From Alphaproteobacteria bacterium (GTDB lineage Bacteria > Pseudomonadota > Alphaproteobacteria > Puniceispirillales > Puniceispirillaceae), in contig JAACDT010000283.1 in assembly GCA_009936885.1 (NCBI GenBank), forward strand, positions 1 through 5,841: a DNA stretch of 5,841 bases, read 5' to 3'. A program made the position numbers and the translations under genes. Positions 1 through 5,284 of the stretch are shown here, piece after piece. Under the pieces are notes generated by a model. The model made no database searches. It was not told the DNA's origin and saw only the letters and a program-made list of their open reading frames with translations. Position 1 is the first letter of the stretch, and every line of letters starts with the position of its first letter.

Positions 1-421
1 CTATTGTGGTTATTGCTTCTTTTCCAACGCGCTCTTTTGATACAGCAATTATTCGTGCGCGTAGCGATAATGCTGTCCATTTATCGCTTGCATCGCGAAG
101 ATGCGCTGGAACATTGTTTTGTATAATCTTAGATTGAAGGGGTGCTAGCAGGTCTGTATCTGCCAACTCTTTTATGCGGCTAATATCAACTGTTAACACA
201 ATATCAGCCTTTGTGTACTCGCCTTCAGACTGAATTCTGGTTGCTAGGCCTTGGGGAGCGTAAACTGTCTGAAATTCAATACCAGTCTTCTCAGTATAGG
301 CCTTTAAAATAGGGGCAAGCAAAAGGGGTTGCCTGTGCGTATATATCCCGATGGATTCTGCGAAAACCATATTGCTATACAAAATCATAGCCACAAAAAA
401 ACAGTACAAAACCCCAACCAT
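1..421 (-). CDS. fbpA: Iron(III) ABC transporter periplasmic substrate-binding protein (FbpA/FutA family), 3' end beyond window
   Basis: This gene encodes the periplasmic protein that captures ferric iron and hands it to an ABC permease/ATPase. Only the first 140 residues are in the window; family members run to roughly 330-350. Residues 1-21 look like a signal peptide with a hydrophobic core and a predicted cut after 'VFA', although the n-region has no Lys or Arg, which is unusual. The mature part begins 'ESIGIYTHRQ' (residues 22-31), the usual first strand of the family, with His29 a candidate iron ligand. It continues with 'ADIVLTVDISR', 'NVPAHLRD' and 'LRARIIAVSKERV', all family blocks. 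The conserved C-terminal tyrosine ligands lie off the edge. The ATG at 421-419 is preceded by AAGGAGA (428-434) at good spacing. Two Fur boxes and a promoter lie just upstream, so iron repression is expected. Confidence in the family is high; the exact ferric ligand form (free or chelated) cannot be told. Confidence 0.92.
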   Translation of the reverse strand, partial: MVGVLYCFFVAMILYSNMVFAESIGIYTHRQPLLLAPILKAYTEKTGIEFQTVYAPQGLATRIQSEGEYTKADIVLTVDISRIKELADTDLLAPLQSKIIQNNVPAHLRDASDKWTALSLRARIIAVSKERVGKEAITTI

Positions 422-437
422 GATTTTTCTCCTTTTA

Positions 438-498
438 TATATGTTCTAATTGTTCAATAATGATAATGATTATCATTATTGAATAATTAGAACATATA
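438..498. repeat. 61-bp near-perfect inverted repeat centred on a Fur box
   Basis: Two 30-bp arms (438-467 and 469-498) flank a single central G at 468. I compared the arms base by base and found one non-complementary pair, G452 against T484. The arms end with TATATGTTCTAATT on the left and its complement on the right. The centre is the Fur core TGATAATGATTATCA. The element begins 4 bp before the AAGGAGA of the iron-binding protein gene and covers the likely transcription start. A transcript started near 479 would contain the whole left arm but only part of the right arm. The dyad is therefore more likely to work as DNA (stacked Fur dimers) than as a complete RNA hairpin. Confidence 0.9.
461..475. 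promoter_or_regulatory. Fur box 1 (proximal operator of the iron-binding protein gene)
   Basis: TGATAATGATTATCA is a perfect match to the 7-1-7 Fur inverted repeat TGATAATnATTATCA. Read as a 19-mer from 462, it also matches 17 of 19 positions of the classic GATAATGATAATCATTATC box. It sits at and just after the predicted transcription start of the minus-strand iron-binding protein gene, a normal place for Fur-iron to block RNA polymerase. The surrounding symmetry extends to 61 bp. Confidence 0.88.
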
Positions 499-512
499 GA
501 AATGAATGTCAA
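486..512 (-). promoter_or_regulatory. Promoter of the iron-binding protein gene
   Basis: On the minus strand there is a perfect -35 hexamer TTGACA (507-512) and, after a short 15-bp spacer, a -10 hexamer TCTAAT (486-491; five of six). The -10 is preceded by TG one base upstream, making an extended -10 (TGTTCTAAT) that could compensate for the spacer. The start would be near 479, giving a leader of about 58 nt. The promoter lies between the two Fur boxes, and the -10 itself is inside the right arm of the 61-bp palindrome. Confidence 0.6.
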
Positions 513-526
513 TTGTTATTTGAATA

Positions 527-541
527 TGATAATCATTATCA
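527..541. promoter_or_regulatory. Fur box 2 (distal operator of the iron-binding protein gene)
   Basis: TGATAATCATTATCA is a second perfect 7-1-7 Fur repeat. The 19-mer at 522-540 matches 17 of 19 positions of the classic box. Its centre (534) is 66 bp from the centre of box 1 (468). It lies upstream of the -35 element, at about -48 to -62 relative to the predicted start. Symmetry here spans only 526-542, so unlike box 1 it lacks long arms. Confidence 0.85.
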
Positions 542-554
542 TTATTGAATAATT

Positions 555-740
555 TGCCAAATATAACTTTGAATTAAATAACACTGAAAAATGCGAGAAG
601 CCATTATTGCAACAGTGCCTGATTATTTTGTCTGGTCTTTACGTTTAACCACAAGAAGCCTGAAAACATTTTTTTGTTCATAACCGTTAATGCATTGAAC
701 GTACGGGTTAATCCAAAGATTCAAGTGCAATACCAGTATT
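555..740. other. Intergenic stretch with no recognisable gene
   Basis: The gene-free interval is 422-740; its left part holds the Fur operators and promoter. In 555-740 I see no convincing coding frame on either strand. It contains a sequence resembling an IS6-family terminus (606-619), an imperfect dyad TAACCGT/ACGGgTTA around an AATGCATT core (about 681-710) with no T-tract in either direction, and an 11-codon in-frame continuation after the paraslipin remnant's stop (708-740: NTGIALESLD, then TAA). It may be decayed DNA left from the paraslipin gene or its 3' neighbour. Confidence 0.5.
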
Positions 741-941
741 TCAATGCCACGCAACTCTATCTAAAAATGGGATTATTAGAGATAAACCAGCTTTTAATGT
801 TCGAGAATATTTACCCAATCTCTCTTTAACAAATACATCAGATTGAGGCACAATTTGTATACCAAGCCTCAGTATTATTAAACCAAACAAAATTAGTAGT
901 GATGAAATCACGCCGCTCAAACTTAAAAAAGAAAAGATCAT
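741..941 (-). pseudogene. Truncated paraslipin / SPFH (band 7, stomatin-like) membrane protein
   Basis: The 66 codons encode an N-terminal hydrophobic anchor (about residues 8-28) followed by the paraslipin hallmark 'IVPQSDVFVKERLGKYSRTLKAGLSLIIPFLDRVA' split over residues 30-64. Then 'WH' and a TGA stop end the frame. Intact paraslipins (QmcA/YbbK group, membrane scaffold proteins, often with NfeD) are about 300 residues, so the SPFH domain and its coiled coil are missing. I found no continuation in any frame between 620 and 740. An upstream in-frame TTG at 1058 would give a 105-residue protein, but it is part of a -35 box. The ATG at 941 has AAGGA (950-954) at 8-nt spacing and starts exactly where the family starts. 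It is most likely a pseudogene or deletion remnant; an expressed short membrane peptide is possible. Family identity is firm, function doubtful. Confidence 0.8.
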
Positions 942-1029
942 TGCACATTTCCTTAAACTTAAAACTCTGGTCACAAATAGAAAAATTAGCTTAAATATAT
1001 TCTCACATTCAACGCTAAAAAAATATATT

Positions 1030-1058
1030 TTTAAAGTGGAAAGAAGACTTTGTGTCAA
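1030..1058 (-). promoter_or_regulatory. Promoter upstream of the paraslipin remnant
   Basis: The minus strand has a perfect -35 TTGACA (1053-1058), a 17-bp spacer and TTTAAA (1030-1035; four of six) as -10. The start would be near 1023, with a leader of roughly 80 nt before the ATG at 941. It lies downstream of the tRNA terminator, so the remnant would have its own transcription unit. It is a consensus match only. Confidence 0.45.
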
Positions 1059-1109
1059 TTATTACAAGATATGAGAGATAAAAATGAGAACAAATTTGAG
1101 AACATTAAC

Positions 1110-1140
1110 AAAAAAAACCTCAGAGAAAAGTCTCCGAGGT
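1110..1140 (-). terminator. Intrinsic terminator after tRNA-Glu
   Basis: Read on the minus strand, ACCTCGGAGA and TCTCTGAGGT form a 10-bp stem with one G-U pair around a CTTT loop (1117-1140), followed directly by eight T (1110-1117). On the plus strand the same stem has an A-C mismatch and no following T-run, so it works in the minus direction. It begins 33 bp after the tRNA's CCA and separates the tRNA from the paraslipin remnant. Confidence 0.9.
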
Positions 1141-1173
1141 GTCTTAAGGTTTTGTATTTATTGTGAAAAACTG

Positions 1174-1249
<76 letters not shown>

Positions 1250-1254
1250 GTAGC

Positions 1255-1269
1255 AATCACAGTGTGATT
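1255..1269. repeat. 15-bp perfect palindrome just upstream of tRNA-Glu
   Basis: AATCACA-G-TGTGATT is a perfect 7-1-7 inverted repeat ending 6 bp before the tRNA's first base. It overlaps the predicted transcription start. It could be a small operator or a 5'-leader hairpin removed by RNase P, or chance. No known regulator site is recognised with confidence. Confidence 0.4.
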
Positions 1270-1298
1270 TATGTAATTCTATTATGGTGATAAATCAA
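1270..1298 (-). promoter_or_regulatory. Possible tRNA-Glu promoter
   Basis: The minus strand has TTGATT (1293-1298), a 17-bp spacer and TACATA (1270-1275). The -10 is poor. The placement fits a leader of about 14 nt before the tRNA. No intrinsic terminator is seen after recJ, so read-through from recJ is an alternative source of the tRNA transcript. The rest of the 1250-1368 gap is AT-rich, including nine T at 1300-1308, and has no other feature I can support. Confidence 0.3.
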
Positions 1299-1368
1299 CT
1301 TTTTTTTTAGCATGTTTTTTAATAATTGCTCAGTTATAATTATAATAAATATAAGTAGCGTTTTATCC

Positions 1369-3186
1369 CTAATCAAACTGCCGTGCGATATCTTCTATTA
1401 AAAACTGCACTGATTTTCCCCCGCGCCATTCATCACGCTTAAGTTTTCCGAGTACTTTCAAAGGACCCAACTCATTTATTGACTTAAGTGTATTACCTAT
1501 TTTGGTACCAGCAACATTAAACATAATAGATTTAAGAGGCCGTGAGGTTCCATCATCCAACAATGCGGTAAAGTGAGATTTTGTTGCACCTACCCATTTT
1601 ACTTGGCTAACCGAAATATGCGTAAGCAGTAACTTGGGTTCTGGTTGACCAGAACCAAAAGGACCACAACTCTCAATCGTACTAACTAAATCAGATGTGC
1701 AACCTGCAACTGAAATAGTGGCGGTAACTTCAAATTCTCTTTGCGGCAGTACGGAGATATTAGCTGATATTTTTTGTGCCAGAAATAACCTAAATTCTTC
1801 TAGCTTATCGATATTAAGGCTGGCGCCAGCAGCCATGTCATGTCCGCCGCCTGTAAGCAAGATGCCACTTTGACGTGCCGCTAAAACAAGGCTTCCAAGC
1901 GCAATCGATGGAATGCTTCTGCCAGAGCCTTTTGCTATATTGTCAGGCGATACTCCAAGTACAAATACGGGCCTTGCAAATAGCTCCTTCAATCTGCCTG
2001 CCACAATGCCCAACACACCCTCATTATAGCTTTTATCCGCAAGCACAAGCACAAGAAGATCTGGATTTTCTTCTAATTGAGCTTCGGCTTGTTGAGTCGC
2101 ATGAACCGTAATTTCTTGCTCGATAGACCGTCTTTGTTTATTTAACTCATCTAACTTTATGGCTAATGAGACAGAAATTTCGTGATCTGATTCTAGCAAT
2201 AATTTCACACCTATATCAGATTTGCCCATTCTACCAGCTGCGTTAATTCGAGGGCCAAGAACAAATCCGCATTCATACTCGCCAACCACCTTATCCAACC
2301 CAGCAACATCTGCTAATGCGGCAAGACCCGTATTCCCCCGATTACGCATTATAACAAGCCCTTGCCTGATGAACGCTCTATTCAGACTTTCAATGGGAAC
2401 AACATCACATAATGTGGCAAGCCCAACAAGATCAAGAAAGGATAGCAAATCAGGCAATTCTGTATGTCCTGATTGGCGCAATGCGCGAAGCAATGCAACG
2501 CATGTAATAAAACAAACACCCGCTGCACATAAAAATCCAAACCCACTCTCATCATCAAGACGATTTGGATTTACCACCGCTATCGCCTTTGGCAAATTCG
2601 GTCCTGCTAGATGATGATCAATTACGATGATATCTAGCCCACCCTCACTAGCTGCTGTTAGGGGTTCATGTGCCATTATACCACAATCAACTGTTAATAT
2701 AAGAGATGCGTTATTATCCTTTAGCTTTTGTAATGCATTTATATTTGGCCCATAACCTTCTGTAAATCTATCTGGAATATGAATCTCAACATCACAGCCA
2801 AGAGATGTTAAAACCTTGTGAAATAGAGCAGCAGAGCATGCACCATCAACGTCATAGTCACCAAAAATTCCAATTTTCTCGTGCTGTTCAACTGCATGAA
2901 CCAATCTTTGCGTTGCCTTTTCCATGCCTTTAAATGAAAATGGCTCTGGCAATAAAATCTTTAATTTTGGGTCAAGATAGGTATCAACCTGATCAGAAAA
3001 AACGCCTTTTCTGGCTAGATACAGACACATTGCAGGATGCAGAGCATGTGTTTCCTGCAGTCGCAATGCCTGACGTCTAATCACATCATCTTTAAAATCT
3101 GATGGCTGGGATACCCATTTTGCTCCTGATAATGAAGATTGAACATTCATAAGGTTATCAGATGATGAGGAAGAAACATCTATCAT
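1369..3186 (-). CDS. recJ: Single-stranded-DNA-specific exonuclease RecJ
   Basis: RecJ is a 5'-to-3' single-strand DNA exonuclease acting in RecF-pathway recombination, mismatch repair and stalled-fork processing in the cytoplasm. The 605-residue product is full length for the family. The DHH domain shows motif I 'GDYDVDG' (109-115), 'TVDCGI' (165-170), the name-giving 'VIDHH' (188-192) and 'LCDVVP' (259-264), which together supply the Asp/His metal ligands. The DHHA1 part has 'GPRINAAGRMG' (311-321), 'NEGVLGIVAGRLKE' (388-401) and 'GGGHDMAAG' (446-454). An OB-fold-like region with 'GPFGSGQPEP' (508-517) completes the protein. All catalytic motifs are intact. The ATG lies 2 bp after the hom stop with only a weak, distant AAAGG upstream, so translation is probably coupled to hom. 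The first 20 residues are Ser-rich and unconserved; Met13 is a possible but less supported start. Confidence 0.97.
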   Translation of the reverse strand: MIDVSSSSSDNLMNVQSSLSGAKWVSQPSDFKDDVIRRQALRLQETHALHPAMCLYLARKGVFSDQVDTYLDPKLKILLPEPFSFKGMEKATQRLVHAVEQHEKIGIFGDYDVDGACSAALFHKVLTSLGCDVEIHIPDRFTEGYGPNINALQKLKDNNASLILTVDCGIMAHEPLTAASEGGLDIIVIDHHLAGPNLPKAIAVVNPNRLDDESGFGFLCAAGVCFITCVALLRALRQSGHTELPDLLSFLDLVGLATLCDVVPIESLNRAFIRQGLVIMRNRGNTGLAALADVAGLDKVVGEYECGFVLGPRINAAGRMGKSDIGVKLLLESDHEISVSLAIKLDELNKQRRSIEQEITVHATQQAEAQLEENPDLLVLVLADKSYNEGVLGIVAGRLKELFARPVFVLGVSPDNIAKGSGRSIPSIALGSLVLAARQSGILLTGGGHDMAAGASLNIDKLEEFRLFLAQKISANISVLPQREFEVTATISVAGCTSDLVSTIESCGPFGSGQPEPKLLLTHISVSQVKWVGATKSHFTALLDDGTSRPLKSIMFNVAGTKIGNTLKSINELGPLKVLGKLKRDEWRGGKSVQFLIEDIARQFD

Positions 3187-3188
3187 TC

Positions 3189-4481
3189 TTAGCTAAAAAA
3201 ACCTTTGTCAAAGATAGGTATAACCATCGGTGAATCTAGCACATGGTCGGTATTTCCTATTACCTCAGCGGCCTGTTCAATATCGATTTTTGCACATTTA
3301 TGAGTTGTTAATACCAAGAATACAGGGCCCTCTTCTGACTGACCATTTTGTATCATTGAAGCTATAGACAGCCCATGATCTCTCAACACTGCTGAAATCT
3401 GTGATAACACTCCAGGCTTATCTGTAACAGCAATTCGCAAGTAATAACATTGCTCTTTAGATGTTTGAGATGCTAATTTTTGCTCTGACAGCAAATCTAC
3501 TGGACTTCCATAGGGGTAATTTGCAAGCCCTCTTGAAATATCTATTAAGTCTGCAAGCACAGCAGAAGAAGTTGGCCCCGCACCAGCGCCTGGGCCAATG
3601 CAGATTGAGGATTGAACAGGCGCGCCGCTATAACTCACCGCATTGAGAGCGCCATTTACTAATGCAAGCTGCTCATCATCAGAAATGAGCGCCATCGTAA
3701 CCTCAGCCGGCCCGCCGCGTTGTGCAATACCAAGTAGCTTCAAACAATATCCAAGTTTTGCTGCATAGTTTATATCAATATCAGAAACATTTCTTATACC
3801 TGAGATAGAAAGGCTGGAGAATTCAATTTTTTGCTCAAAAGCGATAGTAGATAAGATTGCCAATTTATGGGCAGCATCTACCCCATCAATATCAAAACTT
3901 GGATCTGCTTCTGCAAAACCTTTATGTTGTGCTTCTTTTAGGACGTCTAGAAATGCGCTATTAGAGGATGTCATCTCTGACAATATGTAATTACAGGTTC
4001 CGTTTAATATACCTGCAACTGTTTCTATTTGGTTTCCAGCAAGACCCTCCCGCAAAATTTTAATTGCAGGAATGCCACCAGCGACTGCAGCTTCAAACTG
4101 AAGTGTAACATTATTATCTTCTGCCAGTTTGGATAACGAAAATCCATGATGCGCAATCATTGCTTTATTGGCTGTAATAATGTGCTTTCCAGCTTGCAAG
4201 GCTTTCTGGCATAAGCTAAGTGCAACACCTCCCTCACCTCCAATTAGCTCTATAATTACGTCTATATCATCATGATCCAACAGTTTTAGCGGGTCTGTAT
4301 AAAATACGATGTCATCTAGCGGGAACCCGCGATCCTTCGCTTTATGTCTTGCGCTAACCGCAATAATCTTAAGATTTTTTCCTGCTCTGCGGGAGAGAAT
4401 ATCCTGCGAGGAGATAATTTGTCGCGCTGTTTCAGCTCCAACGATGCCAAGCCCAGCAATTCCAATCCGAATTTGTGACAT
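3189..4481 (-). CDS. hom: Homoserine dehydrogenase (monofunctional, with ACT domain)
   Basis: This enzyme reduces L-aspartate-4-semialdehyde to L-homoserine with NAD(P)H (EC 1.1.1.3), the branch point to threonine, methionine and isoleucine. The 430-residue length is typical of the monofunctional class. Residues 5-15 hold the Rossmann GxGxxG (G10, G12, G15). 'ITANKA' (102-107) carries Lys106 near the cofactor. 'GILNGTCNYIL' (157-167) is the family signature, and 'DIDGVDAAHKL' (197-207) gives the catalytic Asp202 and Lys206. A C-terminal ACT domain ('YYLRIAVTDKPGVLSQISAVLRD' region, about 346-425) suggests feedback control, classically by threonine. There is no aspartokinase fusion. GGAAGGG (4492-4498) lies 10 nt before the ATG. 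It runs directly into recJ; in many alphaproteobacteria glpX sits between them, and it is absent here. Confidence 0.97.
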   Translation of the reverse strand: MSQIRIGIAGLGIVGAETARQIISSQDILSRRAGKNLKIIAVSARHKAKDRGFPLDDIVFYTDPLKLLDHDDIDVIIELIGGEGGVALSLCQKALQAGKHIITANKAMIAHHGFSLSKLAEDNNVTLQFEAAVAGGIPAIKILREGLAGNQIETVAGILNGTCNYILSEMTSSNSAFLDVLKEAQHKGFAEADPSFDIDGVDAAHKLAILSTIAFEQKIEFSSLSISGIRNVSDIDINYAAKLGYCLKLLGIAQRGGPAEVTMALISDDEQLALVNGALNAVSYSGAPVQSSICIGPGAGAGPTSSAVLADLIDISRGLANYPYGSPVDLLSEQKLASQTSKEQCYYLRIAVTDKPGVLSQISAVLRDHGLSIASMIQNGQSEEGPVFLVLTTHKCAKIDIEQAAEVIGNTDHVLDSPMVIPIFDKGFFS

Positions 4482-4516
4482 AAAATTACAACCCTTCCAA
4501 GATTTTTACCTGTTAG

Positions 4517-4545
4517 GTTTTAACTGTAGCAGGAATAAGTTGCAA
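4517..4545 (-). promoter_or_regulatory. Weak candidate promoter for hom-recJ
   Basis: In the 114-bp gap after the coxG-like gene the minus strand has TTGCAA (4540-4545) and TAAAAC (4517-4522) with a 17-bp spacer, each four of six to consensus. I see no attenuator, leader peptide rich in Thr or Met codons, or riboswitch in the gap, nor a clear terminator for the upstream gene, so co-transcription from upstream remains possible. Confidence 0.25.
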
Positions 4546-4595
4546 GGCGTAGAAGAGGTAATTTTCCATTACTGAAAACAGATATATCCTTATTC

Positions 4596-5225
4596 CTATT
4601 TAGATCTGGTAAACCAACTTTTCACGATGGCGACCAGCAATGTAAAAACATTTAACTCGTTTTTAGGTGCCCTGGTGGAAGATTGCTTGCTGGAATTATC
4701 TGTTGGCGTTTCTTGCTGATTGGTTTCTGCTTCGAAATCTCCAGAAGCTGCTTGTTCAACACCATCGCCCTGTTTTTCTAAAATATCTGTTTTTAGGTTT
4801 TCAGAAAACTGAGAGACGATTTGCCCTGCAACCACATTTATTAACCCGCTCGCTCTTCCATATTGAGCGATTGAACCAGACAGCAATACATCTGTTCGAA
4901 CAATCACTTCTGTTTGACCATTTTCTGCTTCTTCAAGCGCAAATGTCAATGTTGCCTCAGCTTGACCACGGCCTTTTTTATCAGATCCCTGTGCCTTAAC
5001 CTGCGCTGTATGAGCATTATTATCAATCGATGTAATGGAAGCAGTGCCAGCAAAGCTTAAGGCAACCGGACCTAGCCTTACATTTGCCTGACCGCTATAA
5101 AGGCCATCTTCTTCCCCAGTCAAGCTTGCCCCGGGAATACATGGAGCTATCCTTGGAACATCTGTAAGAACTTTCATCGCATCAGGCCTGCCAAGAGGAA
5201 CTATAAATCTGTTTTCTAATTCCAT
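4596..5225 (-). CDS. CoxG-like SRPBCC-family protein (carbon monoxide dehydrogenase subunit G family)
   Basis: The 209-residue product has three parts. Residues 1-150 form a START/SRPBCC lipid-binding fold of the CoxG family, recognisable from 'MKVLTDVPRIAPCIPGASLTG' split over 17-37, 'YSGQANVRLGPVALSFAGTASI' (43-64) and 'AQYGRASGLINVVAGQIVSQF' (120-140). Residues 150-190 are a polar, probably disordered linker rich in Gln, Ser, Thr and Glu. Residues 191-206 ('LNVFTLLVAIVKSWF') form a hydrophobic tail ending in Arg/Lys, likely a membrane tether. In CO-oxidisers CoxG anchors molybdenum CO dehydrogenase to the membrane and binds quinone. Many genomes carry such proteins without CODH, and no coxMSL genes are in this window, so the partner is unknown. 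The ATG has AGGAG (5232-5236) at good spacing. It follows the GST gene by 59 bp and is probably co-transcribed with it. Confidence 0.87.
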   Translation of the reverse strand: MELENRFIVPLGRPDAMKVLTDVPRIAPCIPGASLTGEEDGLYSGQANVRLGPVALSFAGTASITSIDNNAHTAQVKAQGSDKKGRGQAEATLTFALEEAENGQTEVIVRTDVLLSGSIAQYGRASGLINVVAGQIVSQFSENLKTDILEKQGDGVEQAASGDFEAETNQQETPTDNSSKQSSTRAPKNELNVFTLLVAIVKSWFTRSK

Positions 5226-5284
5226 TTTTTTCTCCTAAAATCCATAGAACAAATCTTTTGTAAGTAACTATTTTAAAACTGACC

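Larger units (their letters stand above)
461..554. repeat. Direct repeat of Fur box plus flank (461-488 and 527-554)
   Basis: The 28 bp at 461-488 recur at 527-554 with one difference, the central base G468 versus C534. The shared part includes the whole Fur box and a 13-bp flank, ATTGAATAATT plus two bases, on the right side only. The copy length beyond the core suggests local duplication of an operator half rather than independent evolution of two sites. Confidence 0.8.

Noticed and set aside
442..450. Plus-strand promoter from the mirrored TGTTCTAAT in the left palindrome arm
   Set aside because: No -35 element lies at the right distance upstream, and there is no plus-strand gene downstream to serve.
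438..498. The palindrome as a bidirectional intrinsic terminator
   Set aside because: There is no downstream T-run, it contains promoter and Fur elements, and it sits upstream of a gene start rather than after a gene end.
502..552. Tiny plus-strand frame (MNVNCYLNM then repeated Ile) across the Fur region
   Set aside because: The repeated Ile comes from reading the Fur box ATTATC repeats; there is no RBS.
681..710. Imperfect dyad around AATGCATT as a possible terminator or operator
   Set aside because: It has a bulge and short stems, and neither strand has a following T-tract.
942..1058. Extended 105-residue version of the paraslipin remnant starting at TTG 1058
   Set aside because: The TTG is the first half of a TTGACA -35 box, the extra 39 residues resemble nothing in the family, and the ATG at 941 has a good AAGGA and family-like N-terminus.
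1875..2614. Plus-strand open frames at 1875-2111 and 2222-2614
   Set aside because: They lie entirely opposite recJ, whose motifs are intact, and their translations show no domain or RBS support.
4482..4595. Possible riboswitch or attenuator upstream of hom
   Set aside because: The gap is too short and shows no leader peptide, conserved aptamer motif or terminator hairpin.
3461..4999. Plus-strand open frames at 3461-3646, 4309-4575 and 4667-4999
   Set aside because: They are antisense shadows of hom and the coxG-like gene with no recognisable protein features.
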